From the NCBI GenBank assembly GCA_910576995.1, contig CAJTLC010000021.1, positions 1-43,073 on the forward strand: a DNA stretch of 43,073 bases, in the 5' to 3' direction. Of this stretch, positions 33,235 through 42,374 are shown piece by piece. Below the pieces are notes generated by a model. The model was not told the origin of the DNA and made no database searches. It was given only the letters and a program-made list of their open reading frames with translations. Position numbers and translations under genes: made by a program. Numbering within the stretch: position 1 is the first letter of the stretch; every line of letters starts with the position of its first letter. The DNA is from an uncultured Ruminococcus sp. Lineage in GTDB: Bacteria > Bacillota > Clostridia > Oscillospirales > Ruminococcaceae.

Positions 33235-36200
33235 TTTCCGTGTTCCTTTCGATAAAATCAGGGCATAATTCCGCGTATTTCCGCTCGATTTCAGCCTCTT
33301 TTTCATTTTTTTTTCTGCGGATAATCGAGGCAATTATCAGACCGCCAAGCCCTGCGATAACCATAATAATTGCGATGGGATTTCTGCCCATATCTCCCGT
33401 AGGAGGAGACGTTGGAGTCCACGGTGTATTGGGAGTTTCGGGAATTTTAACAGCTTCGTCAACCATTACAATTAACGGATTACCGTCCACGGAAATCGCC
33501 GTAGTTTCGGCATTTTTCAGAACAGCAGAGCCGTCCGCAAACACTTCAAATTCAATATCGGTAGCGATAACATAACCGTCGGGAGCTGCGATTTCCTTCA
33601 GCACATATTTGCCTGTAGAAAGTCCCGATATTACGTGGTTTGTACCGTCGGAAGTCCACTCGTCAATAATTTCGTCATTCTCGTCAATAAGCTGCATTTC
33701 TGCACCGGTCAGTTCATTTCCGTGAACGTTGCGCTTGCTGATCTCGACTGTAATTGGCTTATTTTTTGCCGATATTTCGATGATCTCGCCGTCCTCGGAA
33801 ATTGTAACAGGATATTTTTTGTCGCTTAGAATATATCCGTCGGGAGCTTCGATCTCACGGACAATATACTCGCCGTAAACAACTTCCGAAAACTCGAATT
33901 TTCCCTGTTTATCGGACTTTGCGGTCATAATTGCATTATCCGTCGTGAATTCTTTACAATCGGTATAAAAGAGGCCAAACAGCGCGTTTTCAAGGGGTTC
34001 ATCGGATTCATTCACCTTGATTCCCTTGACCGTTCCGCGCTTTAATTCATTAGCAAACTGTCCGCAGTTCACGGACACTGTAGCCATATCCTGACCCATA
34101 TATTCAAAATTCACAAGGTACTTTTCGCCGTTTAAAATATAATGATCGTCCGTTGCAATTTCCTGAACATAATAGCGTGAAAATGGCAGTTTTTCGGCGA
34201 TTACGGCTTTCATATCCTCGCCAAGTGAAACCTCTGCAATAAGTCCGTTTTCGGGAATTATTAATCCGTCAGCCGCTGTAATTTTCTCGTCTGCGAACAG
34301 TCCGAAGCGAACATTTTTATAGCTGTTTTCTGCCGATATTCCGTACTTTTCGTCATGCTCCATAAACTTTTCAAGGCTGATCTCAACGCCCTGATAATCG
34401 TTTTTTAAAGCACAATTTACTGCGTCCGTAACTGCAATTTCCTGTCCTGCATAAACAAGTTCAATTGCCTGTATTTCGGGATTTTTCACATATCCGTAAG
34501 GTGCGGAAATTTCCTTGATTTCGTACTTTCCGAGGTAAAGGAGATCACTTTCCGCATAGCCGTTTTCATCGGTCACAAGCTCTGCTACAACATCACCTGC
34601 ATTGGCACGAACAGTTTCGTCGGGAGTGATAATGTCCTCGACTGCGATTACCTGAAATACGGCATTTGCAAGTCCCTTTTCCTCAAAAATGGGAGTGTAT
34701 TTTTCATTATTTTCGCTTACGGAACTAAAAATCTCGCCTGTTTTCTGTACGCTGATTTTGCCTTTTTGAGCAGTATCCGACTTAACAACTCTGACGATAT
34801 TCACGGCATTTTCTTCCTCTGAATTAGCGGCAGTCACGCTGAACGGAACAGGTGTTTTGTCCAGTATATAGCCAAAAGGTGCTTGCACCTCAACAAGCGT
34901 ATAATCACCGTAGGGAAGTGTTTCGGGAGTTATCAGGAAACCCTCTGAATTGGTGTATAACGTGTCAACGCCCATATTTACAAGCTGATTTTCGGAATCA
35001 AAAATCTGAAATCCTGCGCCCTCGTAAGGAATTGTTTTTCCCGATTCTGCGTCGATTTTCATGACATGGATATATGACTTGAATGGAGCGTCGTTGAGGA
35101 TATATTCGTAAGTTTTTCCGTTTTCTGCAATAAACACATCAAAATCGGAAACAAATGCAGCATCGTTGACTGTCTTTGTCTGACGGACAGTATACATGCC
35201 ATAAGGCATTAACTTTGTCTCCGCAAAACCATTTTCATCGGTGATGAGATAGTCTTTTTCGCTGTCCTTTGCATTTTCAAAACTGCCAGCGGATTTGAGG
35301 AAAATTTCAAATTCAGCGCCCGGTTCGAGGGTTTCAACAACGTTTTCATCGTCATCGGAATGCTTGATAATGCTGATTTTTCCCTTTATTACGTCCTCTG
35401 TGACGTCAAGGGAGATCGGATTTATTTCGATCTGATAGTTTTTCGGCTCTGTACCGAGAGTATAAATCTCATTATTGAGCTGATAGCCCTGGGAATGACT
35501 CAGCTCCTGTAATGTGTAATTTCCGCACACGAACTCGTCAGTTATGAAATGTCCGTTTTCATCCGTGGTGTAGGTTGCCACTCTCTCGTCACCGCAATAT
35601 AGTCCGTAAACTGCCCCTGCAAGACTTGCATCTCCCTGTTCTGATACGGTTTCGGAATCTTTTTTTGTAACCTCCGCTGTGAACTTTTTCAACTTGTTTT
35701 TAAAAGTGACCTCAACAGTTTCGTCCGCCTCAAGCGTTGTTGACTGCTCTGCCGGAACGACGTATCTTACCGGGACATCGTTCTCGCTGATTGTGTAAAC
35801 AATAGGTTCGTTGCTGCCGTCAAACACAGGAATATCCGCAAGAAGAGCTGTTCCGTCGTTGCTTGTAGTCAACGTATATGTCTGCCCTCCGCCCGAAATT
35901 GTAAACGTTCTGTCGCCGTTCTGACCATCCTCGGACTGCTTGTTGATCTTAATGCTGCCCTTTTTCAGCGTATTTTTAAAGTCGACCACAACAGTCAGAT
36001 CAGCATTTCCGTCCGTCAGGGTCACGTTCTGAGCCTTTGGAATCTCATATCTTTTCTCTGTATTGACCTCCGCAATATTGTACGAAATTGCACTTTTGCT
36101 GCCGAAATCGTAAACGTGCAGACTGTCAAATTCAGCGATACCGTTATCGTTTGTCACAGCATTTTTTGAATGCTCCCTGCCGTTTTCTGCCCATGAAATT

Positions 36201-37360
36201 TTAAATTCACGGTCAGAAATTACACCGTCCTCAGCAGTCTTGTTAACGATAATTTTTCCGCTTGTGATATTCTCCTGAACATTGACGTTGGAATTAGCTT
36301 TCAAAGCCACAACATCCGTTGACATGTCGTACCCCGTAGGAGCAGAAATTTCCTTAACGTAATACTGCTTGTCAGGAAGAGTTATCGAACCCGTACCGTC
36401 AGCGCCGATAGTGATCTCACCGACCTTGTTTTTGCAGCTTTTATCGGTGTAAACGCCGTACACCGCCTTAGTGTTGTCAATTGGACTTGTACCGCTGATT
36501 TTTACCGAATTATCGGTACTCAGCACCTTTGTGATACTGAATTTCACGTCCGATTTTGTGATGCGGAAAGCGTACATATTCATCGCCGTAGACTTCTTTC
36601 CATCGGTGCGATTGTTGATAACACAGCCCTGAGAGCCGTTGGATTCAATTCGCCAGTGTTTACCTCCGTCGCCCTTGCCGTCACCTACTGTTTTTGACGT
36701 TATCAAATCCTCGGAAACGCCGATATTTCGCAAATAATTGACTACATCGGCACGACTGTCGAATTCGCCCATATATATCCAGGAGTGATCTTCGCCGTTA
36801 AGATTATCAGCAATAACCACTGAACCGGGCGTGATCGTTGAGCCGTCGGCACACTCCCAATATTCGTAGGTTTTCGCCGCCTGAGTGTTGCTCGGAGTGG
36901 GCAGATTTGCCTTCTCTACGTCGATTTTCGAAGTCACACCACCGTAAGAAATGGTGCATTTATCGCTGACCGTCAGCCAGTGCATCGTGTCCACAGGAAC
37001 GGGATTATTCCACGAAAAATCGCTTGTTTTGTAGCCGAGATAGGTCAGCGTGTAGTAAATCAGTCCCGAACAGTCAACGCCCTGATTACGCACATAATCG
37101 AGGGAAAGCGGACTGTAGCTGCCCTGATAGTACACGCCTGTATAGCCCTTGAAGCCCCAACCATATGGTGAGCCGAGGAGCGTTGCCGCCTGTTTTATAA
37201 CCTCGTCTACGCTCGGAAACGCCGAATTTTCGGTAGTTATCGTATTTGCCGCCTTAGTCTGAACAGCATTTCCAATGTTTGTTCCGAGCATTGAAAAAGC
37301 GCAGAGTCCTGCTACGAACCCTGCGCCGATCTTCCTTATTTTATTTTTTAAACTGATCAT
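33227..37360 (-). CDS. Large wall-anchored NlpC/P60 and Cna-B/SpaA-repeat surface protein (1377 aa)
   Basis: Signal peptide 1-38. An NlpC/P60 hydrolase domain (~50-290) has Cys97 in NQGVDCSGLIYY and His192 in NGEDHSWIYMGE. About ten Cna-B/SpaA-like domains follow (~295-1300), each with KGKISI-type starts and GYxLxxxxY ends that usually carry isopeptide bonds. The anchor is SPPTGDMGRN, with PPTG at about 1319, then a membrane segment, RRKK and an unusually long charged tail. It is likely an adhesin that also cuts peptidoglycan, promoting mating contact. The gene overlaps the sortase by 8 bp. ATG at 37360 with GGAG; a terminator lies just upstream. Confidence 0.9.
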   Translation of the reverse strand: MISLKNKIRKIGAGFVAGLCAFSMLGTNIGNAVQTKAANTITTENSAFPSVDEVIKQAATLLGSPYGWGFKGYTGVYYQGSYSPLSLDYVRNQGVDCSGLIYYTLTYLGYKTSDFSWNNPVPVDTMHWLTVSDKCTISYGGVTSKIDVEKANLPTPSNTQAAKTYEYWECADGSTITPGSVVIADNLNGEDHSWIYMGEFDSRADVVNYLRNIGVSEDLITSKTVGDGKGDGGKHWRIESNGSQGCVINNRTDGKKSTAMNMYAFRITKSDVKFSITKVLSTDNSVKISGTSPIDNTKAVYGVYTDKSCKNKVGEITIGADGTGSITLPDKQYYVKEISAPTGYDMSTDVVALKANSNVNVQENITSGKIIVNKTAEDGVISDREFKISWAENGREHSKNAVTNDNGIAEFDSLHVYDFGSKSAISYNIAEVNTEKRYEIPKAQNVTLTDGNADLTVVVDFKNTLKKGSIKINKQSEDGQNGDRTFTISGGGQTYTLTTSNDGTALLADIPVFDGSNEPIVYTISENDVPVRYVVPAEQSTTLEADETVEVTFKNKLKKFTAEVTKKDSETVSEQGDASLAGAVYGLYCGDERVATYTTDENGHFITDEFVCGNYTLQELSHSQGYQLNNEIYTLGTEPKNYQIEINPISLDVTEDVIKGKISIIKHSDDDENVVETLEPGAEFEIFLKSAGSFENAKDSEKDYLITDENGFAETKLMPYGMYTVRQTKTVNDAAFVSDFDVFIAENGKTYEYILNDAPFKSYIHVMKIDAESGKTIPYEGAGFQIFDSENQLVNMGVDTLYTNSEGFLITPETLPYGDYTLVEVQAPFGYILDKTPVPFSVTAANSEEENAVNIVRVVKSDTAQKGKISVQKTGEIFSSVSENNEKYTPIFEEKGLANAVFQVIAVEDIITPDETVRANAGDVVAELVTDENGYAESDLLYLGKYEIKEISAPYGYVKNPEIQAIELVYAGQEIAVTDAVNCALKNDYQGVEISLEKFMEHDEKYGISAENSYKNVRFGLFADEKITAADGLIIPENGLIAEVSLGEDMKAVIAEKLPFSRYYVQEIATDDHYILNGEKYLVNFEYMGQDMATVSVNCGQFANELKRGTVKGIKVNESDEPLENALFGLFYTDCKEFTTDNAIMTAKSDKQGKFEFSEVVYGEYIVREIEAPDGYILSDKKYPVTISEDGEIIEISAKNKPITVEISKRNVHGNELTGAEMQLIDENDEIIDEWTSDGTNHVISGLSTGKYVLKEIAAPDGYVIATDIEFEVFADGSAVLKNAETTAISVDGNPLIVMVDEAVKIPETPNTPWTPTSPPTGDMGRNPIAIIMVIAGLGGLIIASIIRRKKNEKEAEIERKYAELCPDFIERNTEND

Positions 37361-37380
37361 TTCTTTCTCCTTTTTAATGC

Positions 37381-37405
37381 AAAAATCCCCGAATAATCGG
37401 GGATT
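37381..37405 (-). terminator. Terminator between lipoprotein and surface-protein genes
   Basis: On the minus strand AATCCCCGA-TTAT-TCGGGGATT is followed by TTTGC. A compact GC-rich stem lies directly after the lipoprotein stop. Some read-through is possible. Confidence 0.75.
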
Positions 37406-37415
37406 ACTGCGTATT

Positions 37416-38294
37416 TTAATTTAATTCGTCATAGCTGTGATCGCTTAACATATCGCCGTCTGCGATATGATTTCCATCGATGTCTACCACCTCCGTGAAG
37501 CCGTAATTGTAGTCGAGAAAATAACCGCCCTGAGCGTCCAGAATGTACCATATATCGCCGATTTTCACCGTATTTGCAACGTGACCGTACATCCCTGCGT
37601 TGTTCCAAATGATGTAACATGGCAGTCCGAAATTCTGACACATTTCGTAAGTCTGGCAGGCATAATTCACGCAAGTTCCGCTGCCGTTTTCTCGCATGAA
37701 ATTGTATATTTCCAATGCCCTTTCATAGTCGGTTTTCTGTGGTATATCGGGAATTTCCGTGACGGGTTCTTCTGTCTGCACCGCTGTTGTCACGGAATCG
37801 ACAGACTCTTTTTCTTCTGCATTCTCACTAACCGTGACAGTTGCCTGTGATTCCGTAGTTTTCGGCGGTGTTTCGAGGATTTCCGCTGTTGATACGGAAT
37901 CGTCAGACCTCTTTTCTTCTGCATTTTCACTAACCGCGGCAGTCGCCTGAAATTCCGTTTTTGGCTGTGTTTCGGGAATTTCCACTGTTGTCCGTGCCGA
38001 TTCTGTCGTTTCTTCGGAATCTGCAAACTCTTTTTCCTCTGCAATATCACTAACCGTGACGGTTGTCTGAGATTCCGTAGTTTTCGGCGATATTTCGGGC
38101 GTTTTCGCAGTTGTAGTGATCGGGGCTATCATATCCGAACAAGTTGTTGTGACTTTGCTTGATATTTCCCCGATTGTACTTGTTTCTGTGGTGATCCCTG
38201 ATGTTTCGACTACGGTGTTTTCGGCTGTTTTTCGCTGTTCTCCGCAGCTTGTTAGCAGCGTCAGCAGTATCAGAATGGCTGTGATCTCTTTCAT
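37416..38294 (-). CDS. Thr-rich lipoprotein with transglutaminase-like domain (292 aa)
   Basis: I start at the ATG at 38294 (MKEITAILILLTLLTSCGEQ), which has AAGGAG upstream and gives a lipobox with Cys17. Residues ~25-190 are Thr/Ser/Glu-rich and hold about three degenerate copies of a PKTTESQATVTVSENAEEK unit. The C-terminal ~100 residues form a transglutaminase-like fold: Cys in NGSGTCVNYACQTYEM, His in AGMYGHVANTVKI, Asp in WYILDAQGG. It is a surface-exposed thiol enzyme on a long stalk, possibly for cross-linking or cleaving wall or pilus proteins. It is next to the Cna-B protein and sortase. Family call is good; substrate unknown. Confidence 0.8.
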   Translation of the reverse strand: MKEITAILILLTLLTSCGEQRKTAENTVVETSGITTETSTIGEISSKVTTTCSDMIAPITTTAKTPEISPKTTESQTTVTVSDIAEEKEFADSEETTESARTTVEIPETQPKTEFQATAAVSENAEEKRSDDSVSTAEILETPPKTTESQATVTVSENAEEKESVDSVTTAVQTEEPVTEIPDIPQKTDYERALEIYNFMRENGSGTCVNYACQTYEMCQNFGLPCYIIWNNAGMYGHVANTVKIGDIWYILDAQGGYFLDYNYGFTEVVDIDGNHIADGDMLSDHSYDELN

Positions 38295-38419
38295 GGGATA
38301 AGCTCCTTTCGGTTTTTCTTTAGCATACCACAAAGGAACTCCCAAGTCCAGACTTTTCCCATAAAATCGACCTTTCTGACAGTTTACACAGCGGTTTTTA
38401 CGGCAATTTGACCTCCGCA

Positions 38420-38824
38420 TCACATCTGCTGAATTTCCGCATCGCAGATCTCCTCCGCATCATCGCACTCAAAATTCACATCATTAAGCACAAGAGGAGT
38501 ATAAAATTCATCGGAATATTTCGATATCTGCTCGTCCGTAAGCGAACAGCTGTCCCATTCGCCGTACCTGTTCTGATAGTTTCCAGTCACGAAACAAGTT
38601 CCGTGAACAAGCACACCGCCCACTATACGGTTCGGCTCAGAGCCGTTCAAAAGAAATTCTTCATTGCAGAAGACAAGCGCGTCCCCTTTCGGCTCAAAAT
38701 ATATTGGCTCAATCAGACCTCCCACCACCGACTGCATAGCCTTGTAATCATTGGGGATTTCCTCAACATACGGCGTTTTTTCGGGTTCAAGCACGAGAAT
38801 TTTCATCATTTCTTTCTCTGCCAT
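38420..38824 (-). CDS. DUF3846-type ICE protein (134 aa)
   Basis: MMKILVLEPEKTPYVEEIPN, KAMQSVVGGLIEPIYF, and FCNEEFLLNGSEPNRIVGG match DUF3846, a family common in Firmicutes and phage mobile elements, with unknown role. Ends in an acidic stretch. I take the ATG at 38824, 9 bp after AGGAGG, over the ATG at 38833 that abuts the same site. It overlaps the gene upstream by 38 bp. Confidence 0.8.
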   Translation of the reverse strand: MAEKEMMKILVLEPEKTPYVEEIPNDYKAMQSVVGGLIEPIYFEPKGDALVFCNEEFLLNGSEPNRIVGGVLVHGTCFVTGNYQNRYGEWDSCSLTDEQISKYSDEFYTPLVLNDVNFECDDAEEICDAEIQQM

Positions 38825-38999
38825 TCTCTGCATCCTCCTGCCTCATTTCAGACGGAAAAACCGCAATTTCAAACTTGCCCGGAATAACAGTTATTGTGAC
38901 GTTCAAAATTGAGCCGTCCTCAAAAAATACTCCGGGAACTTCGATATTGCCGTTGTCGTTTATAAAACCTTTTGTGCGTATTTCATTCTTTTCAAACAT
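38787..38999 (-). CDS. Hypothetical small protein (70 aa)
   Basis: Not recognised. It starts MFEKNEIRTKGFINDNGNIE and reads as a small beta-rich fold with a charged C-terminus. ATG at 38999 after AAGGAG. Its 3' end overlaps the DUF3846 gene, and it lies 14 bp after the methylase stop, so it belongs to the same transcript. Confidence 0.6.
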   Translation of the reverse strand: MFEKNEIRTKGFINDNGNIEVPGVFFEDGSILNVTITVIPGKFEIAVFPSEMRQEDAENGRERNDENSRA

Positions 39000-39013
39000 T
39001 TAATTTTCTCCTT

Positions 39014-39835
39014 TCAGACGTCCGGAAACGATAATTGACGGTGCATATTCTGACGTTCGCCCGTGTCGTAATTGCTGATAAAAAGTTCGTCATATACCGC
39101 TCCGCCGCTGTATCTCTGCCTGAGATTATCAATTCTGCTCACGCTTTCTATGCAGATTCCTTCACGATTCCACAACGCCCGGATTTCGGGACAGTCGTTG
39201 TAGGACACAAGAAATTTTCCCCTGCATTCCATAAGCGTATCACGAAGCCGGATATGGTCTTTCTTCGTAAATCCAACGTCTTTGTAATAGCTTTCTGTCG
39301 CAAAATACGGCGGATCACAGTAAAAAAAGCTGACGGGACTATCGTAATGTTTTATCAGAACCTCAAAGTCCTGATTTTCGATAACAACCTTCTGCAAACG
39401 CCGTGAAGCCATATCTATAATCGGAAAATCCTTCCATATGGAATGGGGCTGACTTGCAAAACTATCAAGATTGCTGCCGTAGCTGTAGCGGATAAGCTGG
39501 TAAAATTTTGCTGCCCTGTCGTAGTCGTGAAACCTCGGAAATAAGTCTTTTTTGTGCAAAAAAGCGATCCATCTGAAGTCCTCACGGGAATTTAGGACAT
39601 AGCGTAATTTGTACTTCAGCTTCGCAGGATTATCACGGACACAGCGGTACAGATTCACAAGATTGCTGTTGAAATCGTTGAAAACCTCGATCTCGTTTTC
39701 CGGCGATTTTCTGAACAAAACCCACCCCGCACCGCCGAAAACCTCGATATATTTTTCATAAAATGGAGGCATACGAATAATAACCTCGTCACGGAGAGCT
39801 TTTTTACCTCCCACCCATGACATAAAACTATTCAT
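39014..39835 (-). CDS. D12-class DNA adenine methylase (273 aa)
   Basis: Motif I region MSWVGGKKALRDEVI and YIEVFGGAGWVLFRK binds S-adenosylmethionine. The catalytic motif IV is FFYCDPPYF. The order and length (~270) match Dam/D12-class N6-adenine methylases, which usually recognise GATC-like sites. No cognate restriction gene is beside it, so it probably protects the element's DNA in recipients. ATG at 39835 with GGAGG 5 bp upstream. Confidence 0.9.
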   Translation of the reverse strand: MNSFMSWVGGKKALRDEVIIRMPPFYEKYIEVFGGAGWVLFRKSPENEIEVFNDFNSNLVNLYRCVRDNPAKLKYKLRYVLNSREDFRWIAFLHKKDLFPRFHDYDRAAKFYQLIRYSYGSNLDSFASQPHSIWKDFPIIDMASRRLQKVVIENQDFEVLIKHYDSPVSFFYCDPPYFATESYYKDVGFTKKDHIRLRDTLMECRGKFLVSYNDCPEIRALWNREGICIESVSRIDNLRQRYSGGAVYDELFISNYDTGERQNMHRQLSFPDV

Positions 39836-39869
39836 TTTTCCTCCTTTCCGCCGCTTTCGGGGAACAGAA

Positions 39870-39914
39870 AAAGCCGTCTGACGGGACGTTTTTTTGCTCC
39901 CGACAAACGGCTTT
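39870..39914 (-). terminator. Terminator after the 64-aa gene
   Basis: On the minus strand AAAGCCGT and CGGGA pair with TCCCG and ACGGCTTT around an A-rich loop, followed by TTC. It overlaps the stop codon of the upstream small gene and separates it from the adenine methylase gene. Confidence 0.7.
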
Positions 39915-40107
39915 AAACCTTATTTTTTGCCTGAATACAGGCTTTTATCAGTCCTTTCTTTTCGTTATAGTTCGCCGCATTGTTTACGGCATGGCACAGT
40001 TCACGGTACTGCCTGTCGGACAGCACGGACTTCGCCTTTTTCAGCATCGCCGGAACATCTCCGCTGATGGTGACTTTTGATTTTTCATACCTTTTTCTTG
40101 TCTGCAT
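39913..40107 (-). CDS. Small basic ICE protein (64 aa)
   Basis: MQTRKRYEKSKVTISGDVPA, then SDRQYRELCHAVNNAANYNE: basic, helical, possibly nucleic-acid-binding. I take the ATG at 40107, close behind GGAGG, over the TTG at 40119 inside it. Function unknown. Confidence 0.6.
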   Translation of the reverse strand: MQTRKRYEKSKVTISGDVPAMLKKAKSVLSDRQYRELCHAVNNAANYNEKKGLIKACIQAKNKV

Positions 40108-40182
40108 AATACCTCCCAAAACTCAAGATATTTTCATTTTCATCACCCCTTACGCATTGAAATTTTCCGATAAATAACAATT

Positions 40183-40317
40183 TTATCGTTCTAAACTCAT
40201 GCCCTGATCCTCGCACATTTCATCCACGATGCCAGCCCCTACAAAAAATTCTTCCATAAGCGTTGTATTGCCTGTGAAGTTCGGAGCATTTTTATTATTC
40301 AGCGATATACAGCTCAT
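40183..40317 (-). CDS. Possible short protein (44 aa)
   Basis: An open frame MSCISLNNKNAPNFTGNTTL ... ending CEDQGMSLER. It overlaps the 3' end of the DUF1281-like gene by 23 bp and has no strong ribosome binding site. The acidic composition and position in a dense operon speak for a real gene; the lack of a good start site speaks against. Confidence 0.4.
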   Translation of the reverse strand: MSCISLNNKNAPNFTGNTTLMEEFFVGAGIVDEMCEDQGMSLER

Positions 40318-41023
40318 TTTCGCCAAATTCTATCGGCTCTTTTACGATTACCGAGCCTCCATGATCCACTGTCACGCTTTTTTCAAGAGCACAAAAGCTG
40401 CCGTCATCGCCATATCTGAGATGATAACAATGCAGACCTTTCGGAATATCGGCGTCGGTCATTCGGCTGTTTGTAAACAGCGCAGTTTTCTCTTCTATTT
40501 CGATGATTTCAAATTCCTCATCGGGAAAATTCACATAATCTGTCTCGCTAGCATTCAGATACAATCCCCATTCCGAGGGATCGCAGTTAATAACACGGGC
40601 AGCGAATTCAATTCGCTCCCTGCTGCTTTCGGGATAGTATTCCTCAATGCGCTCGCCGTCAAAATAGACATATCTTCCGCAATTCATGCCAATATCCTCG
40701 TCTGCCCATTCATGCTCGAACACAATATCGGGAAACATTTCCGACAGCCTTTGCAGTATCGGATGCGGAGCCGACCATGCCGTCAGAAACGCCAGTTTTC
40801 CGTCCTTAAAGCCCGTATCCGCAGTATATCCGTAAGAATTCCACTTCGTACCCCAGTTGGCGATGCACCAGTTATGGCTGTCCACATCGTCTGGCATGGG
40901 AATTATCTTATTGAAATCCACCGAGCCTACGCCATATTCGTCAATCTGAATTTCTTTCAGCATCGCCTGTATACGGCGCTCATCCCCCGAAACAGCGATA
41001 ATATTCGTAATATGATTAGGCAT
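40295..41023 (-). CDS. Api92/DUF1281-like protein (242 aa)
   Basis: Begins MPNHITNIIAVSGDERRIQA, then FNKIIPMPDDV, WCIANWGTKWNSYGY and SAPHPILQRLSEMFP. These are the marks of the Api92/DUF1281 family found in phages and conjugative elements; a ferredoxin-like fold is expected. Role unknown. ATG at 41023 overlaps the upstream stop (TAATG), so translation is coupled. Confidence 0.8.
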   Translation of the reverse strand: MPNHITNIIAVSGDERRIQAMLKEIQIDEYGVGSVDFNKIIPMPDDVDSHNWCIANWGTKWNSYGYTADTGFKDGKLAFLTAWSAPHPILQRLSEMFPDIVFEHEWADEDIGMNCGRYVYFDGERIEEYYPESSRERIEFAARVINCDPSEWGLYLNASETDYVNFPDEEFEIIEIEEKTALFTNSRMTDADIPKGLHCYHLRYGDDGSFCALEKSVTVDHGGSVIVKEPIEFGENELYIAE

Positions 41024-41616
41024 TAATTCATCTCCATTTCAAAATCTTCGCATTCATCCATTTCTTCTTCAGTGCAAGGATCAACATACTCCATAATGAT
41101 CCCAAGAGCCTTCTCATAGCTGCCAGATGAGGTGACCCGGCTGCACATTTCCCTTGCTTCTTCCGGCATTCCGCTGCGTTTCAGCGTTTGGGAAGCTATT
41201 CCCATGACGTTGAAAATATTGCCGTCAGCGCCTATTATTGGGCATTTCGGGCGTTTATTTTTCTGCATTTCCGAATCTTCAATTTGTTCCTCAATAAATC
41301 CGCCGAGATGATTCGGAACGTAATCCGAAAGCCACGTGCTGCCGAAATTTTCTCTTGTTTCAAGTCGCCATATCGCTAATTTTCCAACATCCGGCTGAAC
41401 ATCGTCAAACGGAAACAGCAGACAGGTGATTCCATCATTTTTAAAGGTGTACACCTTTTCAAATCGGCTACCATTCCGCAGTATTCCGCTTTCCGTCAGC
41501 ATATCGTTGATGCCGTCCACCCATTCCTGCAGATCGCCGCCGCAGCCCTGCAAAACAAGACCCTCGCTGCCGTTCATTTTTCTCAGATCGTGCAGAGAAA
41601 TATTTTTGATCTCCAT
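41023..41616 (-). CDS. ICE accessory protein of unknown function (197 aa)
   Basis: Not recognised. It contains LRKMNGSEGLVLQGCGGDLQ, EWVDGINDMLTESGIL, TCLLFPFDDVQPDVGKLAIW and a strongly acidic C-terminus. I use the ATG at 41616, which overlaps the antirepressor stop (TAATG). A GTG at 41628 is possible but lies on the ribosome binding site. Confidence 0.65.
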   Translation of the reverse strand: MEIKNISLHDLRKMNGSEGLVLQGCGGDLQEWVDGINDMLTESGILRNGSRFEKVYTFKNDGITCLLFPFDDVQPDVGKLAIWRLETRENFGSTWLSDYVPNHLGGFIEEQIEDSEMQKNKRPKCPIIGADGNIFNVMGIASQTLKRSGMPEEAREMCSRVTSSGSYEKALGIIMEYVDPCTEEEMDECEDFEMEMN

Positions 41617-42374
41617 TATTGTGTCCACTCCTTTTTTAATCTGCCGATGACGTATCTCTGCCCCTTACCCGTGACAAGCGTCTGCTGATGCGTTTTAATC
41701 ATATTTTGGGTTTCAAATACCGTTTCTTTTACCGAAAAATAGCCATTTTCAATATATTTCTGATAGGGCAGATTGTTCGACATGAGAATACCTTTTTTCC
41801 TTAGCCATTTAAACAATCTATTTCTCCCGATTGGAATATTTTCTTCCGCAGCAAGTTTCGCCATAGCGTTCATGTCGATGAGATTGGTTGTATCGGAAAC
41901 CTGATTTGCGAACTCCACCAACGGCTGATCGCGCCTGATACGCTCGTTAAGCTGATTTATTGCCATCATCTGCAAACGGAAAAGATTCTGATATGGTTCG
42001 TCAAGAAATGGGAGATAGTTTTCAATAAACATATCCTCGTTTGCAACGTAGCCGCCTGTTTTGCGGATCGTTGGGAGTACGTTGGAGGTGACCCACCTAC
42101 GAAATTCTTTAGCTTTCGGCATTTTGCTTGAGAGAACAAGACTGTAAAAACCTGACTCGTTGATGATAATAGTTTCCTTATTTTGATTTCCGTCAAAAAT
42201 CATAGTCTTACATCTATCTTCCTCATCAACGTGTCTGTTCATATCTCGACTACCGTTTCGGTACTCGAGAATATCAGCAACATCTTTTCCTACAAACCAC
42301 GGCTCTCCGTCCTTAACAAGTGTTCTTACCCTGCCGAATTCCTCACTTTCAAAAATCTTGATTTTATTTTCCAT
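41616..42374 (-). CDS. Phage-type antirepressor, Bro-N and KilAC-like (252 aa)
   Basis: Bro-N domain: FGRVRTLVKDGEPWFVGKDV, ADILEYRNGSRDMNRHVDEE and AKEFRRWVTSNVLPTIRKTG. The C-terminal part has AKLAAEENIPIGRNRLFKWL and ENGYFSVKETVFETQN, typical of the KilAC/Ant domain. Such proteins bind DNA or repressors and regulate phage or element induction. I start at the ATG at 42374, 10 bp after AAGGAG; the longer frame to 42578 lies inside the methylase gene. It overlaps the methylase stop by about 11 bp. Confidence 0.87.
   Translation of the reverse strand: MENKIKIFESEEFGRVRTLVKDGEPWFVGKDVADILEYRNGSRDMNRHVDEEDRCKTMIFDGNQNKETIIINESGFYSLVLSSKMPKAKEFRRWVTSNVLPTIRKTGGYVANEDMFIENYLPFLDEPYQNLFRLQMMAINQLNERIRRDQPLVEFANQVSDTTNLIDMNAMAKLAAEENIPIGRNRLFKWLRKKGILMSNNLPYQKYIENGYFSVKETVFETQNMIKTHQQTLVTGKGQRYVIGRLKKEWTQ

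Noticed and set aside
40229..41026. 265-codon plus-strand frame
   Set aside because: Antisense to the DUF1281-like gene, which has recognisable motifs and coupled starts; no ribosome binding site supports the plus-strand frame.
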